Shown here in pieces: positions 34,341 to 42,919 of a DNA stretch of 64,000 nucleotides. A model generated the notes under the pieces. That model worked only from the letters and a program-made list of their open reading frames with translations. It was not told where the DNA came from and did no database searches. Every line of letters starts with the position of its first letter. Position 1 is the first letter of the stretch. The position numbers and the translations under genes were made by a program. This DNA comes from Rhizobium sp. BT04 (GTDB lineage Bacteria > Pseudomonadota > Alphaproteobacteria > Rhizobiales > Rhizobiaceae). The DNA lies in assembly GCF_030053135.1 (NCBI RefSeq), contig NZ_CP125652.1:3652501-3716500 (forward strand). The letters are read 5' to 3'.

Positions 34341-35486
34341 ATGACCGCCATCTTGCGAAAGAAAATTCACGGTGCATCCACCCGGGGGCAGGTCATCGAC
34401 GGCGCCGAGGACATTGGCCTCGCCTATCAGGTGTTTTCCGATACGGTGATCGAAGATGTGATCGTCAAGAATTCTCCCCGCGGCTTCAAATTTCACAATG
34501 GCAGGAATCTCGTCATAAGGCGCTGCGAGACCGAGAATGTACGCGGTGACGGCATTTACCTTACGATGACGTCGGACGTGTTGCTGGAGAACAACCGCGT
34601 CGGCGCGGCGCCCGGCCAGGGGGCGGATTGTTGCCAATTCGCCTACGAAAACGACGACCGCAATGTGAGCTCTAATGTGGTCATCCGGGGCAATCTTTTT
34701 CTTCAGTCGCCGACCAGCACATCCAACAAGGGGGCGCTGGTTTGCGGCAGAACGCGACAATACCGCGTTGAATATAATTTCATCGGGGGCAAAAATTTCT
34801 CCTTTTCGTCGATCGGCGACGATGCGGTCGTGCGCAGCAACGTCATGCGGGACGGGAGGATGAACGATTATTCCTTCGGTTACGGGATCGGCGATCAAGC
34901 CAACCATGCCGGCCACCATGTTTATGACAACAGGATCGAGAACAGCAATCGCGGCGTGAGTTTGAGCGGTTACTCGGACCAAAGCCTGGCATTTCGCAAA
35001 GACATGAACATCCACGATAACGTGATCAGCGAATGTGAGATCGGTTTTTTCGCCAATCGGCCTTGGTCCGGAAGCTTTCGACGCAACATTTTCCTGCGGT
35101 GCAAGCAGGACATCGTTCTGAAGGGAAACGGCGAGGCAACGGCGGGGGAAGTCGACGGCAACTATCTCAACGACGGCAGCTTTCTGAACGTCACGCCGCC
35201 GCCGCTTCGCGTCAAGCCCGACGGAAAGGTTTCCGTTTCCTCCGGCGAATGGACATCAGAGCCCGACGAGATCCGCATCCAGTGGCGTGACAAGGGGATC
35301 GACATTCCAGGCGCCAACCGGCCCTCCATTGCGATCGAACCTGGCATGGAATTGTCATGCGTCTTGCTGGCCCGCAAGGAGCAGAATTGGATGCTGGCGA
35401 TTGCCGAGACTGCCTATGACGATTTCACGCCGCGTGCATGGCAAGAAAGCATGCTGCCTTGGCAGAAACGCTATCTCTCGACTTAA
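34341..35486 (+). CDS. Right-handed parallel beta-helix protein (pectate-lyase-like fold)
   Basis: ATG 34341 with GGAG 6 bases upstream; 381 residues without signal peptide. Residues 35-280 show repeated beta-helix coils: DTVIEDVIVKNSPRGFKFHNGRNLVIRRCETENV, DVLLENNRVG, NVVIRGNLFL, HVYDNRIENSNRGVSL, MNIHDNVISECEIG. The C-terminal ~90 residues are a different, non-repetitive domain. These folds occur in polysaccharide lyases, epimerases and phage-like tailspikes. Between an acyltransferase and a Wzy-like gene, a role in binding or trimming a surface polysaccharide is plausible. Export without a signal peptide would need another route. Confidence 0.72.
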   Translation: MTAILRKKIHGASTRGQVIDGAEDIGLAYQVFSDTVIEDVIVKNSPRGFKFHNGRNLVIRRCETENVRGDGIYLTMTSDVLLENNRVGAAPGQGADCCQFAYENDDRNVSSNVVIRGNLFLQSPTSTSNKGALVCGRTRQYRVEYNFIGGKNFSFSSIGDDAVVRSNVMRDGRMNDYSFGYGIGDQANHAGHHVYDNRIENSNRGVSLSGYSDQSLAFRKDMNIHDNVISECEIGFFANRPWSGSFRRNIFLRCKQDIVLKGNGEATAGEVDGNYLNDGSFLNVTPPPLRVKPDGKVSVSSGEWTSEPDEIRIQWRDKGIDIPGANRPSIAIEPGMELSCVLLARKEQNWMLAIAETAYDDFTPRAWQESMLPWQKRYLST

Positions 35487-35490
35487 TCGC

Positions 35491-35506
35491 CCGCTGAGAC
35501 CAGCGG
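35491..35506. terminator. Stem-loop between convergent genes
   Basis: CCGCTG/CAGCGG with a 4-base loop, 4 bases after the beta-helix gene stop and 24 bases from the stop of the convergent Wzy-like gene. No T-run, so a weak or bidirectional terminator at best. Confidence 0.3.
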
Positions 35507-35529
35507 AGCGCCCGTCAAGCCTCCGCGTC

Positions 35530-36864
35530 TCAAGCCTCACGCGGTCTCCGGTTTGCCAACAGCTTCGGACGCAGCTCGGAGAGTGCAATCACAGTGTGTG
35601 GCCAGAGAATAAAAGGTGCGAGCATCATCCCGGCCTCTGTCATCGATCCAAGCATGATCAGGATGACGATCACGATTTCCTTTCGTCTGGCGCCCGATTG
35701 CTCTTGATCGGCTTCGACGATTGTCATCTTCCGGAACAGACGGGTCACCAAAAACACGACCCATGCACTGACACCGGGAATGCCGATATTGAGGGCAAGT
35801 TCGAGATAGGTGTTGTGCGTCGACCGGGCGTCGAACGTCACCTTGACATATTCCTCCATGACGTCTGGCTGGCGGAACATCGCAAAGCCATAGCCGGTTA
35901 TCGGCCTATCCCATATCAGCGGAAACAGCTGTTCCCAGATGTTGGTGCGTCCCGAGAAAGTAAGGTCTTTGCCGAAAGCTTCAGCAACGGCGGAGGCCAC
36001 GCCTAAATAAATGAAACTGGCGCCGAAACCCACAAGAAGAAACAGCAAAGCGACGACAAATGAGCGAAAAAGGCGATTTGGATAGACGTGGATAATCCGG
36101 ATAGCATACAGCATGATACTGCCGAACATCGTCAATACAACCGCTGTCGAGGACTTTGTCGCTACAATCAAAGCGAGGAGGCAAAGCATCGCAGCCCATC
36201 GTACCAGCGTGCTGTAACGAAGCCGGCCCAGCTTCTGCGTTGACAACAGACAAACAAAGCTGACCGAGCAAAACTGTCCCAACGTATTCTTGTGGTAAAA
36301 CGCCCCCTTTACCATGCCGGCATAGCTGCCGCGCATGATGGCGAATTGCGGGAAAGCGGCGGTATAGAGAACGTTGATGAATGCAGCCGCGATCGCAAAA
36401 CGTCCCAGGATGCGAAAGGCTTCCACATTGCCGTACCGCGCGCGAAACAGAAGCGGTGGGACCGCGAGAACGATGACGGCGGCCAATCCCTTGAGAGACG
36501 CACCTTTGTCAATCGAGAAGACGATTGATGTCAGACAGGAAATGGCAACGACCCCGATGAGAGGTGAAATCCTCGAAAAGGTCCTTATGAATTGCCGCTG
36601 TTCCAACAGAAAATACAAACCCGACAATGGGATAAGGCTGTAAAGCATTAACTTCATCGGAAGCGGGTCTACCGCCGCGCCATCATCGAAATTTGCCGGC
36701 AGGCCGTACCACATGCCGGTCGCCCGCCAAAGCGCGGCGTAAAATGCGACAGTAAGAACCAGCTTCGCCAGCACGTCCCGTCTGACGCGCCATCTGGAAG
36801 CAGTCCGCCGGCGGTGGCTGCCCTGATAATAGTCTCGTGCTATAGACGCGTCTTGTATCGCCAT
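35530..36864 (-). CDS. O-antigen ligase / Wzy-type polysaccharide polymerase (ExoQ-like membrane protein)
   Basis: A 444-residue polytopic membrane protein with about 11 helices. Around residue 345 a periplasmic loop carries ARSTHNTYLELALNIGIPG, the typical Wzy_C/WaaL signature (SHNxYLE..ayGipG), and RPITGYGFAMFRQP just before it. It probably polymerises or ligates repeat units of an exopolysaccharide or O-chain at the outer face of the inner membrane. The first ~35 residues are basic and cytosolic. Transcribed alone on the minus strand. Confidence 0.85.
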   Translation of the reverse strand: MAIQDASIARDYYQGSHRRRTASRWRVRRDVLAKLVLTVAFYAALWRATGMWYGLPANFDDGAAVDPLPMKLMLYSLIPLSGLYFLLEQRQFIRTFSRISPLIGVVAISCLTSIVFSIDKGASLKGLAAVIVLAVPPLLFRARYGNVEAFRILGRFAIAAAFINVLYTAAFPQFAIMRGSYAGMVKGAFYHKNTLGQFCSVSFVCLLSTQKLGRLRYSTLVRWAAMLCLLALIVATKSSTAVVLTMFGSIMLYAIRIIHVYPNRLFRSFVVALLFLLVGFGASFIYLGVASAVAEAFGKDLTFSGRTNIWEQLFPLIWDRPITGYGFAMFRQPDVMEEYVKVTFDARSTHNTYLELALNIGIPGVSAWVVFLVTRLFRKMTIVEADQEQSGARRKEIVIVILIMLGSMTEAGMMLAPFILWPHTVIALSELRPKLLANRRPREA

Positions 36865-37363
36865 TAAGAGCTCTTCTATCTCATGTTCGGGGATGTTCCT
36901 ATTCGAAATAGGACTGAGCCAAAATTACAATTTACCTCTGTTGGACTCTGTATGCGGTATCGAAATCATCGACACTGATTTCCGTCTACGACCCATCAGA
37001 AACGTTACGGTTCGATCGGTTGACCACTCCCACAATCCAAAACAGCCGACACGCAGCTCTTCTTGCAGTGCATGGTCTTTGCCAAATTAGTGAACTGGAT
37101 CAATTAGTTATTGCTTCAGTTCCTGCTTGAGCCCGCCATGCGGCGTCACTCTAAGCCATATCATTCGTCGAATCCAGTTTGCTGAACCTTCCAATATGTC
37201 GCGCCCGCTGGTCCAACCCACAGGCCGGCGCGATCGCACTCCTGCCGCGCCAGCCGGCACGTTGGCTGCTGTCGTCAATCGAAACCTCATTCAGTTCCCG
37301 GAACCAAACACCGAATCCGCCGTTGATAACAATGCCCAACCGTGTCCGGGAGGCAGGACAGAC
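36865..37363. other. 500-base divergent intergenic region with a palindrome and the ku promoter
   Basis: No gene apparent. At 36897-36913 a perfect inverted repeat TCCTATT-CGA-AATAGGA lies 33 bases upstream of the Wzy-like gene start and may be a regulator site. The right half carries the EcfG-type promoter of ku (37300-37324). The open frame running into ku from 37127 has no start signals and is not counted as part of the protein. Confidence 0.5.
37300..37324 (+). promoter_or_regulatory. EcfG (RpoE2-type) promoter upstream of ku
   Basis: GGAAC - 16 bases - CGTT, a perfect match to the alphaproteobacterial general-stress sigma consensus, with the -10 ending 39 bases before the ku ATG. In Sinorhizobium, some NHEJ genes are known to be under RpoE2, which fits. 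Confidence 0.7.
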
Positions 37364-38170
37364 ATGGCGCGTCAGACATTCTGGAAAGGTTATCTCAAGC
37401 TCTCGCTCGTCACCGCCGCCGTCTCGCTGACGCCGGCGACGACCGAAAGCAACAAAGTGCGTTTCCATGTGCTCAATCGCCAGACGAAGAACCGCGTCGA
37501 AAGCCGCTATGTCGACAGCGTCACCCATAAGCCGGTGGCCGATCGGGACCAGGTGAAAGGTTATCCGCGCGGCGAGGACGACTATGTTCTGCTCGAAGAC
37601 GAGGAGATCGAGGAGGTCGGGCTCGAAAGCACCCGCACCATCGATATCGACACATTCGTACCGCGCGGCTCGATCGATTGGATCTGGTACGACAAACCGC
37701 ATTTTCTGGCCCCCGAGGACAAGGTCGGGGTGGAAGCCTTCTGCGTCATCCGCGAGGCGATGAAGGCGAATGATGTGGTCGGTATCGCCAGGCTGGTGCT
37801 CTATCGTCGCGAGCGTGCCGTGCTCTTGGAACCGCAGGGCAAGGGCATCGTTCTCTGGACCCTGCGTTATGGCGACGAGGTGCGCGAACCGGTGGCCGAG
37901 CTCGACGGCAAGGCGGAGATCGACAGCAAGCTGCTGACACTGATGACGCAGCTGGTGAAGGAAGAGACGAAAGATTGGAGCCCGGCCATGGTGCAGGATC
38001 CGATCCAGAAGCGCCTGAAGTCGATGATCCGCGGCAAGCAGAAGAGCCTGAAGAAGGCAGCGCCGGCGAAAAAACCCGCACCGGTGAAATCGACCGGCAA
38101 CGTCATCAATATCATGGATGCGCTGAAAAAGAGCCTGGCCGCGGAGGGCGAGCGGAAGCCGCCGCGTTAA
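37364..38170 (+). CDS. ku: Ku protein, non-homologous end joining (copy 1)
   Basis: ATG 37364 is preceded by AGGACAG and GGGAGG; 268 residues. It opens MARQTFWKGYLKLSLVTAAVSLTPAT, the bacterial Ku start, followed by the beta-barrel core (VRFHVLNRQTKNRVESRYVD, FCVIREAMK, LLEPQGKGIVLWTLRY) and a Lys/Pro-rich C-terminal tail (residues 225-268). Bacterial Ku forms homodimers that ring double-strand ends and recruit LigD. No ligD lies in the window. A perfect EcfG promoter lies upstream, suggesting stationary-phase or stress expression. Confidence 0.93.
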   Translation: MARQTFWKGYLKLSLVTAAVSLTPATTESNKVRFHVLNRQTKNRVESRYVDSVTHKPVADRDQVKGYPRGEDDYVLLEDEEIEEVGLESTRTIDIDTFVPRGSIDWIWYDKPHFLAPEDKVGVEAFCVIREAMKANDVVGIARLVLYRRERAVLLEPQGKGIVLWTLRYGDEVREPVAELDGKAEIDSKLLTLMTQLVKEETKDWSPAMVQDPIQKRLKSMIRGKQKSLKKAAPAKKPAPVKSTGNVINIMDALKKSLAAEGERKPPR

Positions 38171-38269
38171 GAACGGTCAATCTTCTCTTCTTCTCCAACG
38201 ATTTTGCCGCCGCGAAAAAACCGTCCCGGCGCTTTCTCGGCAAGGCATCGACCGGTTTCCAGAGCCCTC

Positions 38270-39121
38270 TCAGCCCGCCTTTTTGCTGGGGCTGTCGCTG
38301 CGCGCCGGCGCCTTCTTCGGTGCCGGCGGCTTTGCCGAGCTCTTGCCGCTCATGCCGGCGCTTTGGCGCAGTGCTTCCATCAGGTCGACGACCTTGCGTT
38401 CCGGCGGCTGTTTCTTCTTCGGCGGTGCCCGGCCCTCGATCTTCGCCTTCACCAGTTCGACGAGGGCAGCCTCATAGCGATCCACATATTCGCTCGGTTC
38501 GAAACTGCCCTGCTTGGTGCCGATGATATGGCCGGCAAGGGCGATCATCTCCTTGTCGAACTTGATGTCGGGAATGTCCTTGAAGACGGTATCAGCCGAA
38601 CGCACCTCATAGTCGAAGTTCAGCATCGTCGCGACGATACAGTCGTCATGCGGACGGATCAGCAGCGTCCGGTTGCGCCGGAACAGCACGGCTTCGGCGA
38701 GTGCTGCGACCTTGCCGTCACGCATGCCCCTGGCAATCAGCAGCAGCGCCTCTTCGTCATGTTCGTCGACCGGGGCGAGGTAATAAGGCCGGTCGAAATA
38801 AAGCTTGTCGATATCGTCGTAGCCGATGAAAGCCTTGATATTGAGCACCTTGTCGCTTTCCGGCATGAGTTGCGCGATCTCGTCGCCCTCGATGACGAGG
38901 TAATCGCCATTCTCCATCTGGTAGCCCTTGACCTGGTCGTCCCGTTCGACCGGTTTGCCGGTCTCGCTGTCGACGAATTGCCGTTCCACCCGATGGCCGG
39001 TCTTGCGGTTGATGATATTGAAGGAGACGCGGTCGGAAGAGGAAATGGCGGTGTAAAGCCCGACGGCGCAGGCAAGGTCGCCCACCTTCAGATGACCCTT
39101 CCAGCTTGCCCGCGCGGCCAT
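38270..39121 (-). CDS. ku: Ku protein, non-homologous end joining (copy 2)
   Basis: A 283-residue Ku with MAARASWKGHLKVGDLACAVGLYTAISSSDRVSFNIINRKTGHRV-type start, YLAPVDEHDEEALLLIARGM, RPHDDCIVATML and DLMEALRQSAG followed by a Lys/Pro-rich tail. It is clearly diverged from copy 1 and convergent with it (99 bases between stops). Multiple ku genes are known in Sinorhizobium, where Ku proteins can form different pairs. No EcfG consensus is found upstream; it may be read with the DUF2188 gene 18 bases before it. Confidence 0.93.
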   Translation of the reverse strand: MAARASWKGHLKVGDLACAVGLYTAISSSDRVSFNIINRKTGHRVERQFVDSETGKPVERDDQVKGYQMENGDYLVIEGDEIAQLMPESDKVLNIKAFIGYDDIDKLYFDRPYYLAPVDEHDEEALLLIARGMRDGKVAALAEAVLFRRNRTLLIRPHDDCIVATMLNFDYEVRSADTVFKDIPDIKFDKEMIALAGHIIGTKQGSFEPSEYVDRYEAALVELVKAKIEGRAPPKKKQPPERKVVDLMEALRQSAGMSGKSSAKPPAPKKAPARSDSPSKKAG

Positions 39122-39139
39122 TCCATCCTCCGTCGCAAA

Positions 39140-39373
39140 TCAGAGCCGACTGTTGCTCTTGTCGGTTTCGAGTTCCTGGAATGCCCAGCCGCGGCCATCG
39201 GGCGCGGGATAAGCAAGCAACGCGTCGCCATCGCCGATCTTCTGACGCGACGCGGCGTCCTTGGCGTGAACGATCGCTTCATCCGCCGTCGCATAGGTTT
39301 CCGACAGCGTGTCGCCGAGCTTATAGGCCCAGCCATTGTCATGCGGCACGACCTGATAGGTGATATCGGCCAT
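39140..39373 (-). CDS. DUF2188 family protein
   Basis: A 77-residue protein with the DUF2188 layout: a first strand ITYQVVPHDNGWAYKLG, the helix ATADEAIVHAKDAA, and a last strand GRGWAFQE. DUF2188 proteins are small, cytosolic and of unknown function. It is 18 bases upstream of ku copy 2 in the same direction, so the two are probably co-transcribed; DUF2188 proteins occur near ku genes in other rhizobia as far as I recall. Confidence 0.78.
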   Translation of the reverse strand: MADITYQVVPHDNGWAYKLGDTLSETYATADEAIVHAKDAASRQKIGDGDALLAYPAPDGRGWAFQELETDKSNSRL

Positions 39374-39428
39374 TTCGAATCTCCTCTTCTCAATGAGATA
39401 GGGAGCATGACGGCGTCGCCATCATACT

Positions 39429-39689
39429 CTAATTCCGATTTGTTTTGCGCCGCTCGTCCAGCGCGATGATCTTCTCCACCGAGGCGATATCCTCGCTGGT
39501 GACGACGGGAACCGGATCGGCGGCAATCGCCTCCAGCACCTCCTGCGAGACGGCACCGTTGCGGATCGCCCATTCCAGCGTCTCGCGTGTTTCCCGCTCG
39601 GCCTTCAGCTGTGCATAGAGCGCGACGATCAGCCGATCGCGGGCGTCCATGCGCCCGCCCTGGCGATCCATTCTGCGGACATGCACCAT
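39429..39689 (-). CDS. Small hypothetical protein with a candidate stress promoter
   Basis: An 86-residue hydrophilic protein (GGRMDARDRLIVALYAQLKAERETRETLEWAIRNGAVS in its first half cannot be assigned). Internal Met codons at residues 7 and 14 are possible starts; the latter (39650) has GGGCGGG before it. It looks helical, with no signal peptide. A near-consensus EcfG element lies upstream (39729-39753). The nearby ku genes and stress promoter suggest a general-stress role. Confidence 0.5.
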   Translation of the reverse strand: MVHVRRMDRQGGRMDARDRLIVALYAQLKAERETRETLEWAIRNGAVSQEVLEAIAADPVPVVTSEDIASVEKIIALDERRKTNRN

Positions 39690-39728
39690 CGCAATCCACC
39701 TTTGTCACTGTTTCGTTCAGGTGTAATC

Positions 39729-39753
39729 AACTGCTGACGGATGGAAAGGTTCC
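39729..39753 (-). promoter_or_regulatory. Candidate EcfG-type promoter (minus strand)
   Basis: On the minus strand GGAAC - 16 bases - AGTT: perfect -35, one mismatch in the -10, 40 bases before the longest start of the 86-residue protein. Same geometry as the ku promoter 2.4 kb away. Confidence 0.4.
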
Positions 39754-39833
39754 GAAACCGGCGGGCAGCCGTTGCCCGGTGCGGCGCCGGGCGGAAATTG
39801 CCATCTGCAGAATGTTCACGAGAGGATTTCATC

Positions 39834-40262
39834 ATGGTCGATCTTAAGGCCCGTCCCCGCCCGACCGGCGCCACCGCCGTTCTCGGCCGCACCGGTTTTC
39901 CGCATGTCACCTCCGCCACCAAGGGCGAGATCGATATCGTCACGTCGCCGTCGCAGCCGGGCTTCAACCCGCTCGACCTGCTCTATTCCTCGCTGTCTGC
40001 CTGCCTCGTGCTCAGCGCCCGCATGGCCGCCAGCCAGATGGGCATTCTCGACAAGATCAGCGAGATCACCGCCGACGTCACCGGCGAGAAGGCGACGGAG
40101 GGCCTTTCGCGCGTTGCCAGGTTCAACATCGCCTTCTCGATCAAGGGTGATATCGATGAGGAAAGCCGGCGCAAGATCGTCCATGCGGCGGAGGATGAGA
40201 TCTGCACGGTGAGCAATACAATCCGCGGCAACCCCGATTTTTCGACGACGATATCGGGATAA
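39834..40262 (+). CDS. OsmC/Ohr-family protein
   Basis: ATG 39834 with GAGAGG 9-10 bases upstream; 142 residues. The OsmC fold is shown by GFNPLDLLYSSLSACLVLSARMAA near residues 42-65, whose Cys is the peroxidatic position, and a second Cys in DEICTVSNTI near residue 125. Such proteins reduce organic hydroperoxides in the cytosol. It lies among stress-type genes (ku, DUF2188) but carries no EcfG consensus that I can see. A small palindrome CTATAAAAATTATAG follows its stop (40265-40279). Confidence 0.85.
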   Translation: MVDLKARPRPTGATAVLGRTGFPHVTSATKGEIDIVTSPSQPGFNPLDLLYSSLSACLVLSARMAASQMGILDKISEITADVTGEKATEGLSRVARFNIAFSIKGDIDEESRRKIVHAAEDEICTVSNTIRGNPDFSTTISG

Positions 40263-40282
40263 GCCTATAAAAATTATAGACA

Positions 40283-41797
40283 ATGGTGGCGGAAGGATTG
40301 CGCGGCCGCTGCCCGGCTTCTATGCTTCCGGCATCGAAAGCAATGATCCCGGCCGCCATGCATTCCAAGCCATCTCCGACGTTCGAACCGCCCGTCGTCG
40401 CCATCATCGGCGGCGGTGTCTCCGGCGCAGGTGTCGCCTATCATCTCGGCCGAACGAGCCGCGGCGAGCGTCCCGTCATCCTAGTCTTCGAGCCGCGCGC
40501 CGAGCTCGGCCGCGGCCTTGCCTATGACACGACAGATCCGGCCCATCGCATCAATGTTCCAGCCGCCAAGATGAGCCTGCAGCCCGACGACATCGGCGAA
40601 TTCCAGGCCTGGATCGAAGCCCGCGACGCCGTCGCCGACGACCCCGACGCAAAACGACCCGATGGCTCGCTCTTCCCGCGGCGTCGGCTGTTCGGCGATT
40701 ACGTCTCCTCCCTGCTGAAACCGTTGCTGGAGGATGGGGACGTGCGTCATCGCCGCGCTGCCGTGACCAGCGTTGAGCGCCATGCCGGCCGCTGGACGAT
40801 CCGCGACGATAAAGGCGGCGTCACTGAGGCCGATATCGTTGCGATCGCCACCAGCCACCCGCCGCCCGCAGCCCCCGGCCGGCTCGCGAGCCGGCTTGCA
40901 GCCCATCCCCGTTTCGTCGCCGATACCACCAAGCCGGGCGCGCTCGACGTGATCCGTCCGCATGACCGGGTGCTGGTCATCGGCAACGGCCTGACGGCTG
41001 CCGATGTCATCGCCTCGCTGGCTGAACGCGGGCATGACGGTCCGGTGACATCAATCTCGCGCCGTGGCCTGCGGTCGCGTGGGCATGCGCCGGTGCCGCA
41101 GCCGCTCTTCGGCGATTTCCTCGCCGGTACGGCCCCGTCTGCCGTGTCGCTGCTGGCAGCGATCCGCACCGCCATAAAAGCGGCGAAGGCTGAGGGCATC
41201 AGCTGGCACGGCGTGATCGACCAGGTGCGGGCGCAGGGATATGATCTCTGGCAAGCGCTGCCGGTTGCCGAACGCCGCCGCCTCGTCCGCCATCTGCGTC
41301 CCTATTGGGACGTGCACCGTTTCCGAATCGCGCCGCAGGTCGAGGCGGTGCTCGACACGGCGGTTGCTGCCGACCGCCTCGAGATTCTCGCCGGCTCGGT
41401 CGCCGATGCGCGCATCGAAGGCGAGCGCATCGTCTGCGCCCTGCAGCCGCGCCATCAGCGCCAGCCGCTGGAGCGGAGTTATGACGCCGTCGTCGTCACC
41501 ACCGGCCCGGCCCATGGCGGCATTCTCGAAACCCAGCCCTGGCTCGCGGCATTGGTCGCAAGCGGCCACCTGTCGCTTGATCCCACAGGCCTCGGCTTTG
41601 CCTGCACCGAGCGCTCGGAGGCGATCGGCCCATCCGGAAAGGCAGATCCTTCGCTGCTGATCTCCGGCCCTTTGGCGCGCGGTACGTTCGGCGAACTGAT
41701 GGGCCTGCCGCAGGTGACCGAGCATGCCTTCTTCGTCGCCACCGAGATCGCCGGGAAGCTGCGGGTGAACGCGACCGGAGCAATTCCAGAAGTGTAA
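40283..41797 (+). CDS. FAD/NAD(P)-binding flavoprotein (NAD_binding_9 / HpyO-like)
   Basis: A frame of 504 residues; the first ~25 look non-native and MHSKP at 40358 (478 residues) is a likelier start. It has a dinucleotide-binding motif VAIIGGGVSGAGVAYHL near residue 40, then GRGLAYDTTDPAHRINVPAAKMSL, typical of the NAD_binding_9 group, and a second Rossmann motif VLVIGNGLTAADVIASLA near 232. This group includes hydroxyacylglutathione- or acetyltransferase-linked flavoproteins of unclear role. No partner reductase is near. Confidence 0.78.
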   Translation: MVAEGLRGRCPASMLPASKAMIPAAMHSKPSPTFEPPVVAIIGGGVSGAGVAYHLGRTSRGERPVILVFEPRAELGRGLAYDTTDPAHRINVPAAKMSLQPDDIGEFQAWIEARDAVADDPDAKRPDGSLFPRRRLFGDYVSSLLKPLLEDGDVRHRRAAVTSVERHAGRWTIRDDKGGVTEADIVAIATSHPPPAAPGRLASRLAAHPRFVADTTKPGALDVIRPHDRVLVIGNGLTAADVIASLAERGHDGPVTSISRRGLRSRGHAPVPQPLFGDFLAGTAPSAVSLLAAIRTAIKAAKAEGISWHGVIDQVRAQGYDLWQALPVAERRRLVRHLRPYWDVHRFRIAPQVEAVLDTAVAADRLEILAGSVADARIEGERIVCALQPRHQRQPLERSYDAVVVTTGPAHGGILETQPWLAALVASGHLSLDPTGLGFACTERSEAIGPSGKADPSLLISGPLARGTFGELMGLPQVTEHAFFVATEIAGKLRVNATGAIPEV

Positions 41798-41810
41798 AGC
41801 GGTTTTCCCA

Positions 41811-41879
41811 GGCAAAACGCGAAGCGCTTTTGCCGGCAATTGTAAGAACAAAGTTTGAAGCGGTTCTAAAGCTGAACCG
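41811..41879. repeat. Two intergenic palindromes
   Basis: A bulged hairpin at 41811-41834 (GGCAAAA/TTTTGCC arms around CGC-GAA-GCG) and a second at 41861-41879 (CGGTTC/GAACCG). They follow the flavoprotein stop by 14 bases and resemble short rhizobial repeat units; the first may act as terminator. Confidence 0.4.
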
Positions 41880-42013
41880 TTCCAAACACGCATCCGGCTT
41901 GATCTTATATTCGGATGCCGCTTGGCGGCTGTCGCCGGCGATCGACTTCTGATACGCACTCGGCAGCCAATATCCCACCGCCCTGTTTTCGGGCGACCAA
42001 GAATATCGAGATC

Positions 42014-42919
42014 ATGTCGCAGCCGGCCTCCACCCTTTCCGAAGGCTCTCCTTCCAACCGCTTCCCCCTGGCGGCGCTCATTCTCGGCGGGGCGGCGATC
42101 GGTGGCTCGCCGATCTTCGTCCGGCTTTCCGAGGTCGGGCCGATGGCGACGGCCTTCTGGCGCGTGGCGCTGGCGCTGATCCCGATCGTCATCGTCTCGC
42201 TGATGAAAAAGGAGAGGGGGCCGAGGCCGCAAAACCTTTCCGACTACGGCCTGCTCATCCTTCCGGGCGTCATGCTGTCGCTCGATCTCGCCGCCTGGCA
42301 CCTTTCGATCACGATGACGTCAGTCGCCAATGCGACGTTGCTCGCCAACCTTGCGCCTGTTTTCGTCACCGTGATCGCCTTTCTCTTTTTCAAAGCGCGG
42401 ATCAGCCGCGTCTTCCTGCTCGGGCTTGCCTTGGCGCTGGCCGGCGTCATCGTCTTGAAAGGCGGACCGGCAGCGATCGGCAACGGCGACCTTCACGGCG
42501 ACGGCCTGGCGACAACAGCCGCCTTCTTCTATGCCTGCTACATCCTTGCGCTCGGCAGCCTGCGCAGCCGGTTCGATACGACGCGAATCATGCTGTGGAG
42601 CACGGCGTCGGCTGCCATCTGCATCTTTCCGGTCGCCTTCTTCATTGAGGGCCACATGCTGCCGATGACCGTCTATGGCTGGTCGATGGTCTTTGGCCTC
42701 GCGTTTATCAGCCATGCCGGCGGGCAGGCGGCGATCACCTATGCGCTGGCCTATCTGCCGCCGGCCTTTTCCTCGCTGACGCTGCTGCTGCAGCCGGTCG
42801 TCGCCGCCATCCTCGCCTGGGCGCTGCTCAACGAGGCGATCGGCACGATGCAGGCGCTGGGCGGCGCCGTCGTCCTTGCCGGGATCATGGTTGCCCGAAC
42901 GTCTCGCTCCTCGGCTTAG
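42014..42919 (+). CDS. DMT-superfamily (EamA) transporter
   Basis: ATG 42014 gives 301 residues. Ten predicted helices in two EamA repeats; the first begins FPLAALILGGAAIGGSPIFVRLSEVGPMATAFWR, the second half carries GGQAAITYALAYLPPAFSSLTLLLQPVVAAILAWALLNEAIG, the typical EamA ending. Such carriers export amino acids, nucleobases or other small metabolites; the substrate cannot be told. The gene ends inside the 3' end of the convergent VOC-hydrolase fusion (35 bases of overlap, 42885-42919). Confidence 0.85.
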   Translation: MSQPASTLSEGSPSNRFPLAALILGGAAIGGSPIFVRLSEVGPMATAFWRVALALIPIVIVSLMKKERGPRPQNLSDYGLLILPGVMLSLDLAAWHLSITMTSVANATLLANLAPVFVTVIAFLFFKARISRVFLLGLALALAGVIVLKGGPAAIGNGDLHGDGLATTAAFFYACYILALGSLRSRFDTTRIMLWSTASAAICIFPVAFFIEGHMLPMTVYGWSMVFGLAFISHAGGQAAITYALAYLPPAFSSLTLLLQPVVAAILAWALLNEAIGTMQALGGAVVLAGIMVARTSRSSA

